Assembly: GCA_945643635.1 (NCBI GenBank)
Contig: CALZFC010000019.1
Span: 1,226,501-1,290,500, forward strand
Direction of reading: 5' to 3'
DNA from: Allodiplogaster sudhausi
Taxonomy: Eukaryota > Nematoda > Chromadorea > Rhabditida > Diplogasteridae
DNA: 64,000 bases
This document shows, piece after piece, positions 12,901 through 24,625 of the stretch (its first letter is position 1; every line of letters begins with the position of its first letter). The notes beneath the pieces were generated by a model, which was not told where the DNA came from, made no database searches, and worked only from the letters and a program-made list of their open reading frames with translations. A program made the translations under genes and the position numbers.

Positions 12901-14154
12901 TCTTCAATAAAATAGATACATATTTAATAGTCTCTATTAGACTAAAGCGAATGGTTCCGTGTGTCAAAGTAAACCATACAACAATTGTTGGAGTGGTGAA
13001 AGAGGCAAGCAATCGACTGCCAGAGAAAGAAGCAATTTCTGGCTTAAGTAGTTGTTGGCAAACAAGCTAATCTCTTATGACTAGATCACAGAACTGTAAA
13101 GCCTTCTCACTGTCAGGTCACACTACAATGTACACTACATTCTATCCCAATCTGTATTCCCCTCCTTTATCTCCGTTATCTCATTCTCTCATTCTCTCTT
13201 TCTGTCTTCCACTCTTTATATGTTTTCTCTCTCTTTCTTTCTCCCTCTCTCTCCCCTTCTTTCATTATTACTCTCTCCCTTACTCTCTTTATCTCTTCGC
13301 CAAGTTCAAAACGCCGTCTGCACGAAACAATTCGCTCTGTAATTTCGTGAATAATAAGGAAAAGTTTTACAGGCCAACACATTCACATCAGAATCACGCG
13401 TAAATTCGATCGAAAATGGCAATGCAGAAAATGTGTACATGATGTTTCTAATCACTTTATTTCAATTACCCATTTTTTTTTATTGAGATAAAACAACGAA
13501 TGAACTGAAGAGAGTGAGAGGAGTGAGCGAGGGAGAGGAGGAAAGAGAAAGAGTGAGAGAAAAAGAAAGAGAAAAAAGAGACCAAGAGGGACAGAGAGAG
13601 AGAGAGAGAGAGAGTGAGTGAGTGAGAGAGAGAGAGAGAGAGAGAGAAAGAGCAAGAGAGATTGGGAGGATAGCGTGAGAGTGAATGAGCGAGAGCACGA
13701 CAGGAGCTCGATGTACCCTCAGATGGAGAAATGGCATGATACCACATCAGTTATAGCCTCGAAAACCGTCTACTTTCCTCTGCCACTCCTTACAACTCAT
13801 TCTGCAGAAACCGTTCATCCCAGCACGTTGTTTGAGACCGTTTTTCGAACACTGCGCATACCCTTTCCTCTTTCAACCCTTTTATCATTCTGACTTTCAT
13901 TTCAGATTGATGTTATGAGCAAATACGAGACGGTATACATTTTAAATACCTTTGTAGAACATTTCCATGGAGAAGGGAGAAAGGGTAAGGATAAAACAAT
14001 TCATTAGTTATCTATTATTGGGCATATGAGCCTAAAAGTTTCCTGATTAACTCTGGGAATAAAGCAGAGAAGAGCTTAGCTATATCGCAACAAAATATGA
14101 CGATTAACTAGTAAAGCAACAATATAATGCAGATAATCGGAAGCTGCGTTCCAG
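12901..14154. repeat. Intergenic CT-rich and GA-rich low-complexity region
   Basis: Pyrimidine-rich at about 13150-13300 and purine-rich (GA)n at about 13500-13690 on the plus strand. The long Ser/Leu and Arg/Glu open frames here are translations of the repeats. No gene supported. Confidence 0.7.
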
Positions 14155-14416
14155 CTAAAACAGTACAAAATGGATAGACTGGAAGGGTGGCTCCATGAGC
14201 ACTGAGGCTACCAATCGAGAGAACTGGGTGGATTGGGATGGAGGGAGGAGAGAAGAAGTTGGCGATGCTGGGCAGAGGATACCAGGTAGATGACATCGTT
14301 GTAGACGATTATCCCAGCATGGGCAGCCACAACTTTGCACGCCAGAGAAGAGGGGGTCACTCCGAACAAGGGACGGAGCACTTGCACCAGCAGACGCCAG
14401 GGCACGTCTATCTGGA

Positions 14417-14451
<35 letters not shown>

Positions 14452-14452
14452 A

Positions 14453-14487
<35 letters not shown>

Positions 14488-15121
14488 CAGAGAGAAGTAG
14501 TAGACGGAGGAGAGAGGAGGGGAGTGTAAAGAGAAGAGGGAGAGAGACTAAGACGGTCGAAAGCTCAAGCTACCTTGACATGCTGCGGACCGAAGAAGGA
14601 GAGGAAGGCGGAGATGTACGACACGAGCTGGCTCTCGTTGCGAAGATGAGTGGCGGGGATTGGCTCCCACTCTGCCAGAGCCACTCCCGAGACTCCCTGC
14701 AAGGGAAGAGATTAGAGAGGGAAGGGGACGAATGACAGAAGCGAGGGAATGGGGGAATAAGACACCCGTCATGAACATGGCAGAACTTTGTTATGGAACA
14801 GCGGTGCCATAAGACGAGGATGTAGGTCTATCCTGCCCCACGTACTCCAAATTACCTAGACTGCAGGAAAGGGAAGGATGGAGACAAGATGGAGAGAGTG
14901 AGAGGGAGAGGGAGAGAGGGTTGAAAGGGAAGCGAGAGAAAGAGAGAGAATAATCAGACATCAGCACTGGCACGGCGATGCATGGCGGCGGCGTCGTCCT
15001 TGCCAATGAGCGAGACGAGTCTGCCGGTAAGTCGGAAGTCAGAGGGGAAGAGACGAGAGAGACCAAGAGGCCAGAGGGTCAGAGACGCAGAGACAAGGCC
15101 GCGCCGACGCATTCGTGGCAT
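14155..15121 (-). CDS. Unrecognised 183-aa protein, five exons
   Basis: Five exons join in phase 0: 14960-15121, 14787-14855, 14574-14696, 14283-14411 and 14155-14223 (stop TAG). The N-terminus (MPRMRRRGL, then Leu/Ser-rich) is Arg-rich without acidic residues, like a mitochondrial presequence. Conserved-looking blocks include LIGKDDAAAMHRRASAD, STWGRIDLHPRLMAPLFHNK, LVSYISAFLSFFGPQHVK and AHAGIIVYNDVIYL. No transmembrane segment is certain. I do not recognise the family. The gene could start further upstream. Two of its acceptors are preceded by long CT tracts on the coding strand. Confidence 0.6.
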
Positions 15122-15421
15122 GTCTTGCAGAGAGGACAGTGGACAGCACGCGCCCTCGCGGCGGCTCAACGCAGATGACAACTCTCTGCAACGGCATTCT
15201 TATTCTTCTTCCATTCTAGATTATCGCTACATTTCAGAGTTCTCACAAAGAGAACACAACGAAAGTTATTTAATCTTTCTTTAAAAAAAGCAATGATATA
15301 ACTCATAAAGATTCATGAAGGGTATTTAACATTTAAGACCCCCTAACCCCGCCTTCACAAAAGGAAGAATAAAGTCTATACCCTAATTAGTCTCTGCATT
15401 CTCACCACAAATCAGTTCAAA

Positions 15422-16209
15422 TCACCGCCATGGTTGGAGCTGGCATTTCTCTCCTAGATCAGGGATGATGCAGGATCGGGAAGAAGGGATCAAGAACCTC
15501 TTGAAAGTGGCTAGCTCAGCGAGCTCTCTCCTTGTCCACACTGCGTCCCTGTCCATGGCAACTTGCAGAGAAGAAGAGAGAAGCGCACTCGGCACTTGCA
15601 CTTCTTCAATTCCACGCAGAACAACAGAGCTCTTGTTTGTGTGAGAGCGAAAAGACTGAAAGCAACTGGAATTAGAGCGAAAAACATTAAGAATATATAT
15701 AACAACACAATACCATTCAGTTCAGTAACCTTGAGTCGAGTTTCACTCTTCTTCGAGACATTGTTTTCATTCGATTCGATCTTATTCTGTGGAGCCTCGG
15801 TAAACTTGTTGCCACCGTTCGGAATGCTCGTAAAAACAAGAAGAAGCTTTCCACGGAATCGAAAACCATCCAATCTGCGCGCCAATTCGACAGCGTCGCT
15901 TTTCTTGAATAGTTGAAGGATCCTTAACGAAGATGCTCCCTCCACTCAGCTGTGATTGTAAAATAACTTTAATTCGTTTGAACTAGTGCCGAATCCGTGA
16001 TATCCCATCTTCCACAAAAGACCTCACCATCTGCGATTGGAGATGAGAATATGGCCGATGGGAAGATTGCCGCGGACTTGACTGGCAACCAAATGTCGAA
16101 CAACTCCGGTCTGGGTGACGCCGATTCGAGGAACGTTCCGGAAAATCACTTCGCAGGTATTCGGGGCCGGCCGAGACGGGGGATGCGCGGGCCGCGGCGG
16201 CTCCTGCAT
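15422..16209 (-). CDS. RRM-like RNA-binding protein (possible)
   Basis: Exon 1 (ATG at 16207-16209) starts MQEPPRPAHPPSRPAPN and then CEVIFRNVPRIG, which reads as RRM strand 1. Exon 2 (15730-15944) gives SSLRILQLFKKSDAVELA and RRLDGFRFRGKLLLVF, which read as RRM strand 3, helix 2 and strand 4. Exon 3 (15422-15655) is a polar tail ending at TGA 15422-15424. Exons 2 and 3 join in phase. Exon 1 reaches exon 2 in frame only with a GC donor (exon 1 ending at 16035); the obvious GTGAGG donor gives a frameshift. So this is either another GC-AG intron or a damaged gene. About 207 aa if intact. Confidence 0.45.
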
Positions 16210-16649
16210 AGCAATACATAAACAATGATAATTTGGGTGCTATCCTAGTTGCACCATGTGTTGAAGCCCACAGAGGCGAGAATTAGTAAAGGGAAGAAAT
16301 ATTTGGACCTCACTCAGCGCACGTCCACACTATGGCGCCAGTTTCAAAAATGAAATTGATCAGCAGTGGATGCTGACAAATGGCTTGATTACTTTGAAGC
16401 TGCTTCCTCGCATAACTTTTTGTTATTATTGTTAATGAATTTGTTGTTAAACGTTCGAGATGATGTCCGTAGACGATTTGGAGCTTGTTTTTGTCGAGAG
16501 TGAGTATAATTAGACTGGATAAGTGAGCCGTGCTCACGTTGAATGCATTTGTCGTGTTATTTGCAAGTCTGATTGAGATTGGCGTTTGAAAGTGATTTCA
16601 AGTTATTTTAAGATTAACATGGTTCATGATGTTCATTTTGCTTTCACCT
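16210..16649. other. Intergenic between divergent RRM-like gene and Argonaute relic
   Basis: No coding signal supported. A 15-base segment at about 16230-16246 (GGTGCTATCCTAGTT) recurs inverted near 19217-19235. Confidence 0.4.
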
Positions 16650-18416
16650 TCTAGGCTGTGAGAAGAGTTGCAGCGAGAAGGTCGCTTTCCCGAGAAGTGG
16701 CGGATAGGCCAGCGCGACAAGTACTTCCGTCCTGCCGTGGCCAGCGGAGACATCTACTGCCTTGTAGTCGACAACTGCACCAACGATGCCAGGTCTTCTT
16801 CTAGCCCATCCGTCCTTTGCCGTATCAGTGCTGAACATGGTCCGGCGGGATTTTGAGCAGGCCGGGGGTCCAACACGGCGCATGCGTCGACCTTGTTCAG
16901 CACTGTGCCGAATGGTTTTAGTATTGAATATTGCTTGAGAGCGCTGATGGATCGCCTGATCGCCTACACGTTCTTTCTCTTTCAGGTGAAGCACGATCGA
17001 GTCTCCTTGGATCCCGATGCGGTCGCGTCCATGATGGAGAAGTTCAAGAGCAACGGCAAGGTCAGTGGTAAATGAAAGAGAGGTGGGCTGGTTTCAGATA
17101 CGATCAAGTTGCTGGAGTCGCGCACCGGAGTGCTGACCCAGCACATGTGCATGAGCACGGCCCAGCAGGTCTCTGCCATCTCATTTAGCCCACTCATTTT
17201 ATAGATTACTGAGATGCTCTTTTTTAACGGTAAAACAATATTCTTCCTTTAAGATTCTGCAAGGCAAGAAACTGCATGAACAACATCGCGTAGAAGATTA
17301 ACCAGAAGCTGGGCGGAGTCAACTTCGACATGGTCCTGAGCCAGCAGCTCCGCACCATGAATCCCGAGATGTTCAACAAGTCAGATTTCATCATCATCAA
17401 TTTTCCTCCAAAATGTACTTTCCTCACAGGGCGAACTCGTTGTGGTTCAACGGCCGCACTCTCTTCATCGGTCTCTCGCACGCCGGCCCGCAGTCCTTCG
17501 CAGACCGAATCCGCGGCAGCCACTAAGTGGCCCCTTCAGTTGTCGGAGTCAGTTCCCATTCATATGGATGACCGGTTTGGTTATTTCAAAATTTTAAGAA
17601 AGCCCTTGGTTTTAGATCGTTTACACTCTGAAGGAGGTCTTGGCGTACCGCGGGGAATACATATTCCAGAGCGCTCGCAAGTCGACTATTGAGGTTTTGT
17701 ACTTCTCTGCCAGATATCGTGTGCTCTTCTTGGCAGAGCTTTGATCTCTTTATCATTGCAGAACATGACTCCTTCAATCGTGCGCGCCTTGACCAAGTTC
17801 CACCAGAGTGCCCGTGACCTTCCTATGAACATCGTCATCTTTCGCTCGGGCATGAGCGAGGGAGAGTTCAGGAAGGTACATCCAGTTACTCTTTCGGGTG
17901 TTCTGTCTGAATCGCCCTCCTCAAACTGGCCTACAGTCTTGTTCTCTTCTCCATTTAACGCTGTCCCCTCCCTAATATCACCCTTTAATAAGGCATTCCG
18001 AGGAAGAATGGAAAAAGCCTTCTTTATAGAATGCACATCTCGAGAAAGAACTTATCTGGTCTTATGCAGGGTGCTTGTACTGCTCGAGGAGGACTCGACG
18101 AACGACGACCGCACAATGAGCAGCCCTTCTCGCTTGCAGGTAGGTAGAGAGAGAGAGAGAGAGAGAGAGAACGTTAATGGCATTATCCTTCAGAGCGAGA
18201 TCGAACATCTCGAGGATGGACAGAAGGATGAGCTGCTCGTCTTGCTCGCAGGTAAAGAGAGAAGAAGAGAGAGAGAGAGAGAGAGAAACATGACTGTGAA
18301 CTCATTGAAAGTGTTTCGAAGAGAGTAGATTAACAATGTCCTTTTTTTGCAGAGCAAGGTCTTCGCGGGCTCGACAACTCGACGATCGACAGCAGCAGCC
18401 CTTCTTGCTTGCAGGT

Positions 18417-18448
<32 letters not shown>

Positions 18449-18570
18449 GAGTTACATAACTGTGGAAACATGGAAAGTGTTTCGAAATAAGTAGATTAAC
18501 AATGTCTTTATTTCCAGAGCGAGATCTTCGAGGGCACGTCGATCTCTTCATCGACTTCAGGATCTACATT
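16650..18570 (+). pseudogene. Argonaute (Piwi-domain) pseudogene
   Basis: Successive exon-like blocks match an Argonaute Piwi domain in order: DIYCLVVDNCTNDA (about 16748-16790), DPDAVASMMEKFKSNGK (about 17011-17060), LLESRTGVLTQHM (about 17109-17150), KINQKLGGVNFDMV (about 17294-17335), LFIGLSHAGPQSFADRIRG (about 17462-17520) and LPMNIVIFRSGMSEGEFRK (about 17819-17876). It is broken: TAG at 17291-17293 lies inside the conserved helix before QKLGG, and TAA at 17524-17526 follows RGSH. The first catalytic Asp is missing because FIGxDxSH has shrunk to FIGLSH, and the Piwi C-terminus after SEGEFRK is absent. In its place come small duplicated exons. A polyadenylation-like AATAAA lies at about 18615. 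The family is worm-like but too decayed to subclassify. Confidence 0.8.
18070..18562 (+). repeat. Tandemly duplicated exon-intron units at the Argonaute relic's 3' end
   Basis: Four related exon-like blocks (about 18070-18139, 18195-18251, 18353-18414, 18518-18562). The later ones begin AGCRAGRTC and most end CTTGCAG or CTCGCAG, followed by a donor that runs straight into GA repeats. The introns after the second and third blocks are also alike (each ends GTAGATTAACAATGTC...CAG). Unit length is about 160 bp. Confidence 0.7.
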
Positions 18571-18789
18571 TTTGATGTATTTTTGTTCTATTTAATGTGT
18601 GTTTTTTTAACTTGAATAAAGCATTTTTAAAGCATAACTTGTGAGTCCTAGCCGCTTTTTGAAATAGAAAAGCGTGCTGCTCTCACTTGTTAAATTAGAT
18701 GTATATTTTATTCGGTATAAGCACTTTAAACGTTGTCATTCCCACACTCTGATTTTTCTCCGGCCCGCTCGCTCTGTTCGGGCTGGCCC

Positions 18790-18816
18790 CCGTTCTTGGC
18801 AAATTGCCAAGAACGG
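18790..18816. repeat. Perfect 13-bp palindromic hairpin
   Basis: CCGTTCTTGGCAA and its exact reverse complement are separated by a single A. It lies downstream of the Argonaute relic. Confidence 0.7.
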
Positions 18817-19223
18817 CCAAGGTTGGCAATCTGCCACATTGGTGTGCCCGAAAGGGGCGGAGCTACGCAATTGCCTGGGCCAACACATCGTGAGTTGGGG
18901 AGTCATGATTTTTTCCAAATAGTTAAAACTCATTTTCTTTGTTTCCGCGGAGCCTAAAACAAGCCGAGCTGGGATTAGTTTTGTATGCAGAATGAAAATC
19001 TGCAGCTAACTGCCTCAAATTCTAGTATACATGGTAATTTACCGCGAAATATTGCCCTAACTGGCTACATTACGCCAAAACGCGCATTTTCATGGAAATA
19101 TTTGGAAAAGTAGCTTGAATGTAAATTTCGAGTTCAGCTAGACAATAAGCATCAACAGACATCTTTCGAATGTCCGAATGCAAGTAGACAGGGGAAAAAT
19201 CATAACCCCCCCCCCCCCCCGAA

Positions 19224-19501
19224 CTAGGATAGCACCATAATTTGTTGCCAGTGCCGAATAATAAATGCGATTAAAGCAGTGAGAAGCAAACGAACATGAT
19301 CTCGCTGAGCAATGGTCTCAGTCAGCTTGCCGTCTCCGAAGACTTTGCTCCAGTAGTTCCAGTCGCCACTGCCCGTGTGTTCACGAAGAAGAGGGCCATT
19401 TGCCTCCATTCGCGAAAGAAGGACTCTTGACTGGAGAGCGGAGACTGCCGACCGACCACTGCCCTTCGCCAGACAACGAGTGAATGGACCAGGTGGTACA
19501 T
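19224..19501 (-). CDS. Possible small membrane protein (~78 aa)
   Basis: A coding-looking block (19224-19430) contains MEANGPLLREH, SGDWNYWSKVFGDG and the hydrophobic stretch LLLTALIAFIIRH, ending at a stop at 19224. A 47-bp intron (GTTGTC...CTCCAG) would link it in phase to eight codons starting at ATG 19499-19501. No family recognised; it may be a fragment. A poly-C run lies just beyond at about 19206-19220. Confidence 0.25.
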
Positions 19502-19930
19502 GGTTATGAGGTGGAATGCATCAAATATCAATATGCATCAACTAGGAATATGCAGATACCAGCCAAAAGTTATTCGATCAATGACAGGTTGTGTTACCGT
19601 AATGAGAATGGCCATTCTGTGATATTGCATAGATACACCTATTCCTGAAATTTGATTTTCCCGCCTAAAAATTATGAACATGAACATCAAACTATTTTAA
19701 ATAAAAGGGAACAAATTCAATTTATTTATGGATCAATGCCAAGCTTAGTTAATATCAACGGCATTGATGATAATAGTTGTTTGTGGTCCCTTTTCGTCGG
19801 TCTAAGTTGCTTATTATTATTTGCTTGTCGCTGTGAGTCGCAACTGCAGAAAGTATGTTATTCTAGACAGCTAATTGAATTCCAAGTCTGCGTTGATAGA
19901 TAGGCCCATTGATTCTTGTGAACCTTTCAG

Positions 19931-20083
19931 AGGTGTAACTTGTTTAGTAAAGATTGTGCCATGGAGCGAGCTGCCCTGAGCGAGATGTCGCTCCCGGCTC
20001 TACAAGCTCGCTATGATGACCTTTGCAAGGAAGAAGCCGCACGGGTGTGCTTTGCCTTGTTTTTGGCACGGAGCATCGAAAAG
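19931..20083 (+). other. Isolated exon-like block upstream of UBA3
   Basis: A block between a good acceptor (TTTCAG) and donor (GTAAAA) opens at ATG 19961 and encodes 41 residues (MERAALSEMSLPALQARYDD and onwards). It does not join in frame to UBA3 exon 1 at 20529, and the next acceptor leads to an early stop. It could be the first exon of an undetected gene or a 5' leader exon of UBA3. Confidence 0.3.
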
Positions 20084-20528
20084 GTAAAAGGGGGAACAAC
20101 AGTCGCTGTCTGTTGTTTCTAAGTCATACGGTAGCAAATCACACTAATTTTTTTGAATTCCAGAAATGCTGATCCGAAGATTTGCTTGCTCCCCAAGTCG
20201 TTCAGATTTGTCATCTTGATGGTGTTGTTTGTTCACGGTGTGTCAAGGCGACACTTAGATAACATTTTAGTGTACTGCTATGTGCGGACAGTGCCGCTTC
20301 CTTCGACATTCCATGAATTGAAGAGAGGGTTGCACTAATACGTATACGGTAACACTAAATTCCTCGCGCAGTAGGGGTGACAATGCGCTCTAAACACTAA
20401 ATCTAGAAATTAGGGCTCTTAATTTTGAAATTTGAAAATTCTTGACACGAATTCTTTCATATTGTAGCTTTTATCCAAGTGTCGCCTTTGCACTGAACTA
20501 ACTCCCCGTGTGTTTACTATTTAGCATA

Positions 20529-23500
20529 ATGGCAAGATCGCGAGGGCGCTGGCACGACATTCGCTGCTTCACCGAAACATCGTCAATCTTTGCGCACCCT
20601 GAGTTCGAGCCTGGACCTGAGGTTTCCATTTTGATTTTCCGATTTTTGAACGTTTATTGCTAAAGCGTTATTTTCCTTAATGATTCGTGTTTGCGCTTTC
20701 ATTTCTGCTGCTTTGTTTTGCGCGTTTGTAAGGAAGTTATGGAGGGAGTGGTGCATTATTTGTTTTTTTCCTTTTATTTTTATTTGGCAGGTGTCATATT
20801 AGTGGGCGCGAGAGGTTAGAAAGAGCGCAAAGAAGAATGGAGCGTGCGATGCTTGGTGTGACCCTTCAAGATCGGATAAGGAATGTGGACCTGAGACGCT
20901 GGACAGGAATCAAGGATTGGCTCAAGATGGCATTCAAGAGGAAGATGGATTGGGCAATCAAGATCGACCAAATGGAACAGAATCGGTGGACCTACATCTC
21001 CACCTACTGGATCCCCTACGAAGCAGTTCATCGACGTAGGCCCGGTCGTCCATCCATTCGCTGGCGAGGCCATCTTCCCTGACCACTTTCTCTCCCTCTC
21101 GCTCATATCCCGCAACGAAGTTGACGTTCGGCCTATAACATCCCTGTGCTCATCCCACAATCGGCCTGATACAACGATAAATTGTTATTGTTATTGTTAT
21201 ATACTTTGAAAAGCTTTCTTGATAGAATGTTGGCTACTGTTAAATGATAGTTGAGAGCTGTCCCTTTTAGAATCTCGAGTGCATTCGAACATGTCCTGTT
21301 CTGGTCGTGGGAGCTGGTGGTCTGGGCTGTGAGTTGTTGAAGAACCTGGCAAGTCGTAAATTTTTTGCGAATTTAGTAGTTAATCTGAGAACAATGGTAA
21401 GATAAAGTGTTCATGGCTTCTTCAGTCTTTCATTCATAAAACAGCTAGCAGCCAATAAACGTGGAATATCCTTTTTTATTAAGGCTCTCTCCGGGTTCGC
21501 AATTATTCACGTGATTGACATGGACACAATTGATCTTTCCAATCTTAATCGCCAATTTCTCTTCAGGTCAGTGTTCCCCTTGGTTCGATTGTAATGCTAT
21601 ATGTGCAATTAGCTTAACCTTGTATTATTTCGTTTTATTGCAAAATGTTATCCCAGACTACTTTATCGTGAAATTCTACGAGTTAATTTCTTTTGTAGAG
21701 AGTCCGACATTGGCAAATCAAAGGCCGAAGTTGCAGCTGCCTTTATCAACAAAAGAGTGAAGGGATGCTCGGTTGTACCGTTAGTTTTTTATTTATTTTT
21801 TTTTTCAAACCTCTCTCCGTTCGCTTTTTGATTAAAGGAAGTGACAGAACTGAGAAATAGAATTACATCGTGAATTTAATAACGGGTTATTCACTTGACC
21901 GTTTTCCGATGACCTTCACTTCACTGCATTCACTTTTATGGTCTCGGAAATGATATTTGTATTTGTGATTGTTCTAATTATAAAAGGAAGATGATTTCCT
22001 TTGATTGTCAGCCACAACTGTCGCATTCAAGAGAAGCCGCCCTCGTTCTACGGCCAGTTCTCACTCGTCATTTGTGGTCTGGACTCCATTCCCGCCCGAC
22101 GCTGGCTGAACAACATGCTCGTAAGTTGGCTTAAATCATTTCAGATCTTCATTGTATTTGCAAATTATACTTCTTTGAATATCATATGTTAATTTGATTA
22201 ATTAAAATTGTTTGTAATTTCTCATGACGACATGCTCAATTTATCACATTAGTATTACGATAACTTGAATATTAATGGATTTCTGATATTTTATTAAGTG
22301 TATTTTAATGGTAAACGTTTTTAGTGTGACTTGGTAAACACGAACGAGGACGGGAGTGTCATCAGTGGAGTTATTCCGCTAATTGACGGGGGTACCGAAG
22401 GATTCAAGGTGCTCTTTTTTGACGTTACCGTAATCATCCTGTTTTTCTTTACCGTATTCCTCAGTTAATTTGTCTTTGAGGGTAATGCTCGCGTTGTTTG
22501 TCCGAAGTTGAATGCTTGCCTGGAATGCACCCTTGACTTGTATCCGCCGCAGGTATACAGTTTTTCTTGCTTCTCCGTTTATGTTACTTTTATGGTTTTA
22601 CTTATTTCTTAAGCTACAGAAACGTTGGGCTGCTCATGTTGAGCAAGATGATATCCGATCCTTTTAGAATACTGTTGATTATACTTGTTGAGACCGCTTG
22701 ATGCTATGCTATTCTTCCAAAGAATAAATATATCTGCATTATCCATCCTATTGCTATTTCTGTTTTGTGATACTTTTTATTTTGGAAGTGATAGGAATGT
22801 GGATTGACGTGATTGATTACTTCTAGGTGAATTTCCCACTCTGCACCATCGCTCACACTCCTCGTCTGCCGGAACATTGCATTGAATACATCAAAGTCAT
22901 CGAATGGGACAAGCAGAAGCCATTTGGAGGTCCTTCTTTTCGCTAACTGATTTGAGTTTGCTTTTAATTTGAAGTTATCGATATCGTAATTGCAGTTTCC
23001 TACAGTGACGAATTATGCTGAGCTTTGAAAAGAATAAGATGGCTTTCTTTCATTTGCAGGCGCTTCTCTAGATGCGGATGACCCTGTCCACGCGCAGTGG
23101 GTCTTCGAGCAGGCGGCCAGACGAGCTGAGCACTACGGTATCCGGGGAGTCGACATGAGACTCACCAAGGTAACTCAGCAAGAACTGCAAGACAATCATC
23201 TTATTGTTTGCTTCGCAGGATCTTTCCTACGATTTATGTGCGCAAATCACAAAAGAATTTTCTTGAGCCTTCTTCTTTCAAAACTTTATCCCCCCTTTTA
23301 CCTTTTCGATGCTCCGTGCCTAAGATCTTTCCGTCTACACTGTTGAGTTTAACAGTGCATGTTCCTTGATTCAGGGTGTCCTGAAGCGAATTATCCCTGC
23401 CGTCGCATCAACGAACGCGGTCATTGCTGCGGCTTGCGCTTTGGAAGCACTCAAGCTGGCGAGCAAGTTAGAACATTTTTCACGTCATTTTTCGTACCAA

Positions 23501-24521
23501 ATCTTTGTTTAATTCTGTTTGCTTTAAGCTAATGCCTATACAATAGGTATCGATCTATTTTTTTCCATGATAGCTAGCATGCCCTCCTTCCAGCATCGCA
23601 ACAGTCATGAATGGCCATCTGACTTTCGCTGACCTTGATGGCGCGTCCATGTATTTAACTCCTATTGAACGATTGGTTCGATTTTTTCTACGTTTGTAAT
23701 GATTTACCGTAGCAAATATAAAAACACAGCACACATATTTGTCCGAAGGTAATTAGTGTAACCTCTCTTTTTGAATGGCGAGATCAGAGTCATTGTAATC
23801 ATAATGATCGCTTGTGATATTTTGCCTCTCTTTCCTCGGAATTGTTCAGCTATCCTTTCCATATTATTTCATCCAGATTTAGAAATATTTTATGCAGGAA
23901 GAGTGCATCGCTTGCAGCGGAACGAAGGCCTCCGTTTCCATGAAGCCGAGCAGCAAGTTCCGTGTTCTCTACGACAAACTCGTCTCGACATAGTCTGCAA
24001 TTTCTTTTTGTCTTTGGCTTTTTATTTGCTTTTGAATTTTTAATTAGTTATTATTGTTAACTCTTAATGTTATTGCATTTCGAATGTATTTTTTAAATTG
24101 ACACAAAGATCTATGGAATGAGCTGAAATTGAGGCATTTTCAGGTTTTATTTGTATATTGACGAGTAATTGACTCCTTGAAACGTTTTGCAGTCATCTCC
24201 GGGATCCGACAATGCGAACTTCATCATCTCCAATCTACATGATGACTGATATGATTCCGGGGATGAAGGAAGCCAGCATCGCCAACTTGGATCGACCTTT
24301 GAATGGTGAGAGGATGAGAGGAAGAAGAGAGGGATGACAAGTAGAGAAGGAATACTCTTTTTAAGATCTATTGATATTTGTTGTTAATCAATTGTGACAT
24401 ATTTGTCTGTTTGTTTGAAGAAGTGCTGAACGATGGAGACGAGCTTCTGGTCGTGGATGAAGCCCTTCTCAGAGCCATCACACTCGTCATAAGACTCGAC
24501 CTGCAAGAGGCTGCGGCTTAA
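20529..24521 (+). CDS. UBA3: NEDD8-activating enzyme E1 catalytic subunit
   Basis: Fourteen exons join in phase: 20529-20621, 21271-21348, 21484-21566, 21699-21779, 22012-22120, 22325-22408, 22481-22552, 22827-22929, 23060-23169, 23375-23466, 23594-23675, 23898-23992, 24193-24305, 24421-24521. They give 431 aa, close to the ~460 of animal UBA3. The enzyme adenylates NEDD8 and holds it as a thioester before transfer to UBE2M. Visible: nucleotide-binding [35 protein letters not shown], the RRW adenylation motif, [15 protein letters not shown], the catalytic Cys in [17 protein letters not shown], and the ubiquitin-like tail domain. Zinc cysteines appear as CLEC and CIAC. Intron 2 begins with GC (GCAAGT at 21349). 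Intron 1 carries an RTE fragment. Confidence 0.95.
20795..21205 (+). mobile_element. 5'-truncated RTE-type non-LTR retrotransposon, in UBA3 intron 1
   Basis: Encodes the C-terminal end of an RTE reverse transcriptase: [34 protein letters not shown] and [15 protein letters not shown], then a stop. A TTATTG-type simple tail (about 21178-21201) follows, as at RTE 3' ends. It is in the same orientation as UBA3 and heavily 5'-truncated. The usual WRDDI tail is degraded. Confidence 0.8.
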
Positions 24522-24625
24522 TTTGGTTGCCTACGGGGTCCTTTGTGTTTGTCATCTCATGAATCCCCTTCCGATCCTTCTGGGTAACCACTGCGCTCCT
24601 GCATTTATTTGTTTAAAAAAAATGT

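Noticed and set aside
13452..13747. Several overlapping Ser/Leu and Arg/Glu open frames on both strands
   Set aside because: Translation of pure (CT)n/(GA)n repeats with no splice or homology support.
16227..19240. 15-base inverted repeat GGTGCTATCCTAGTT at two places
   Set aside because: Too short, and the flanks do not align; could be chance or an old element scrap.
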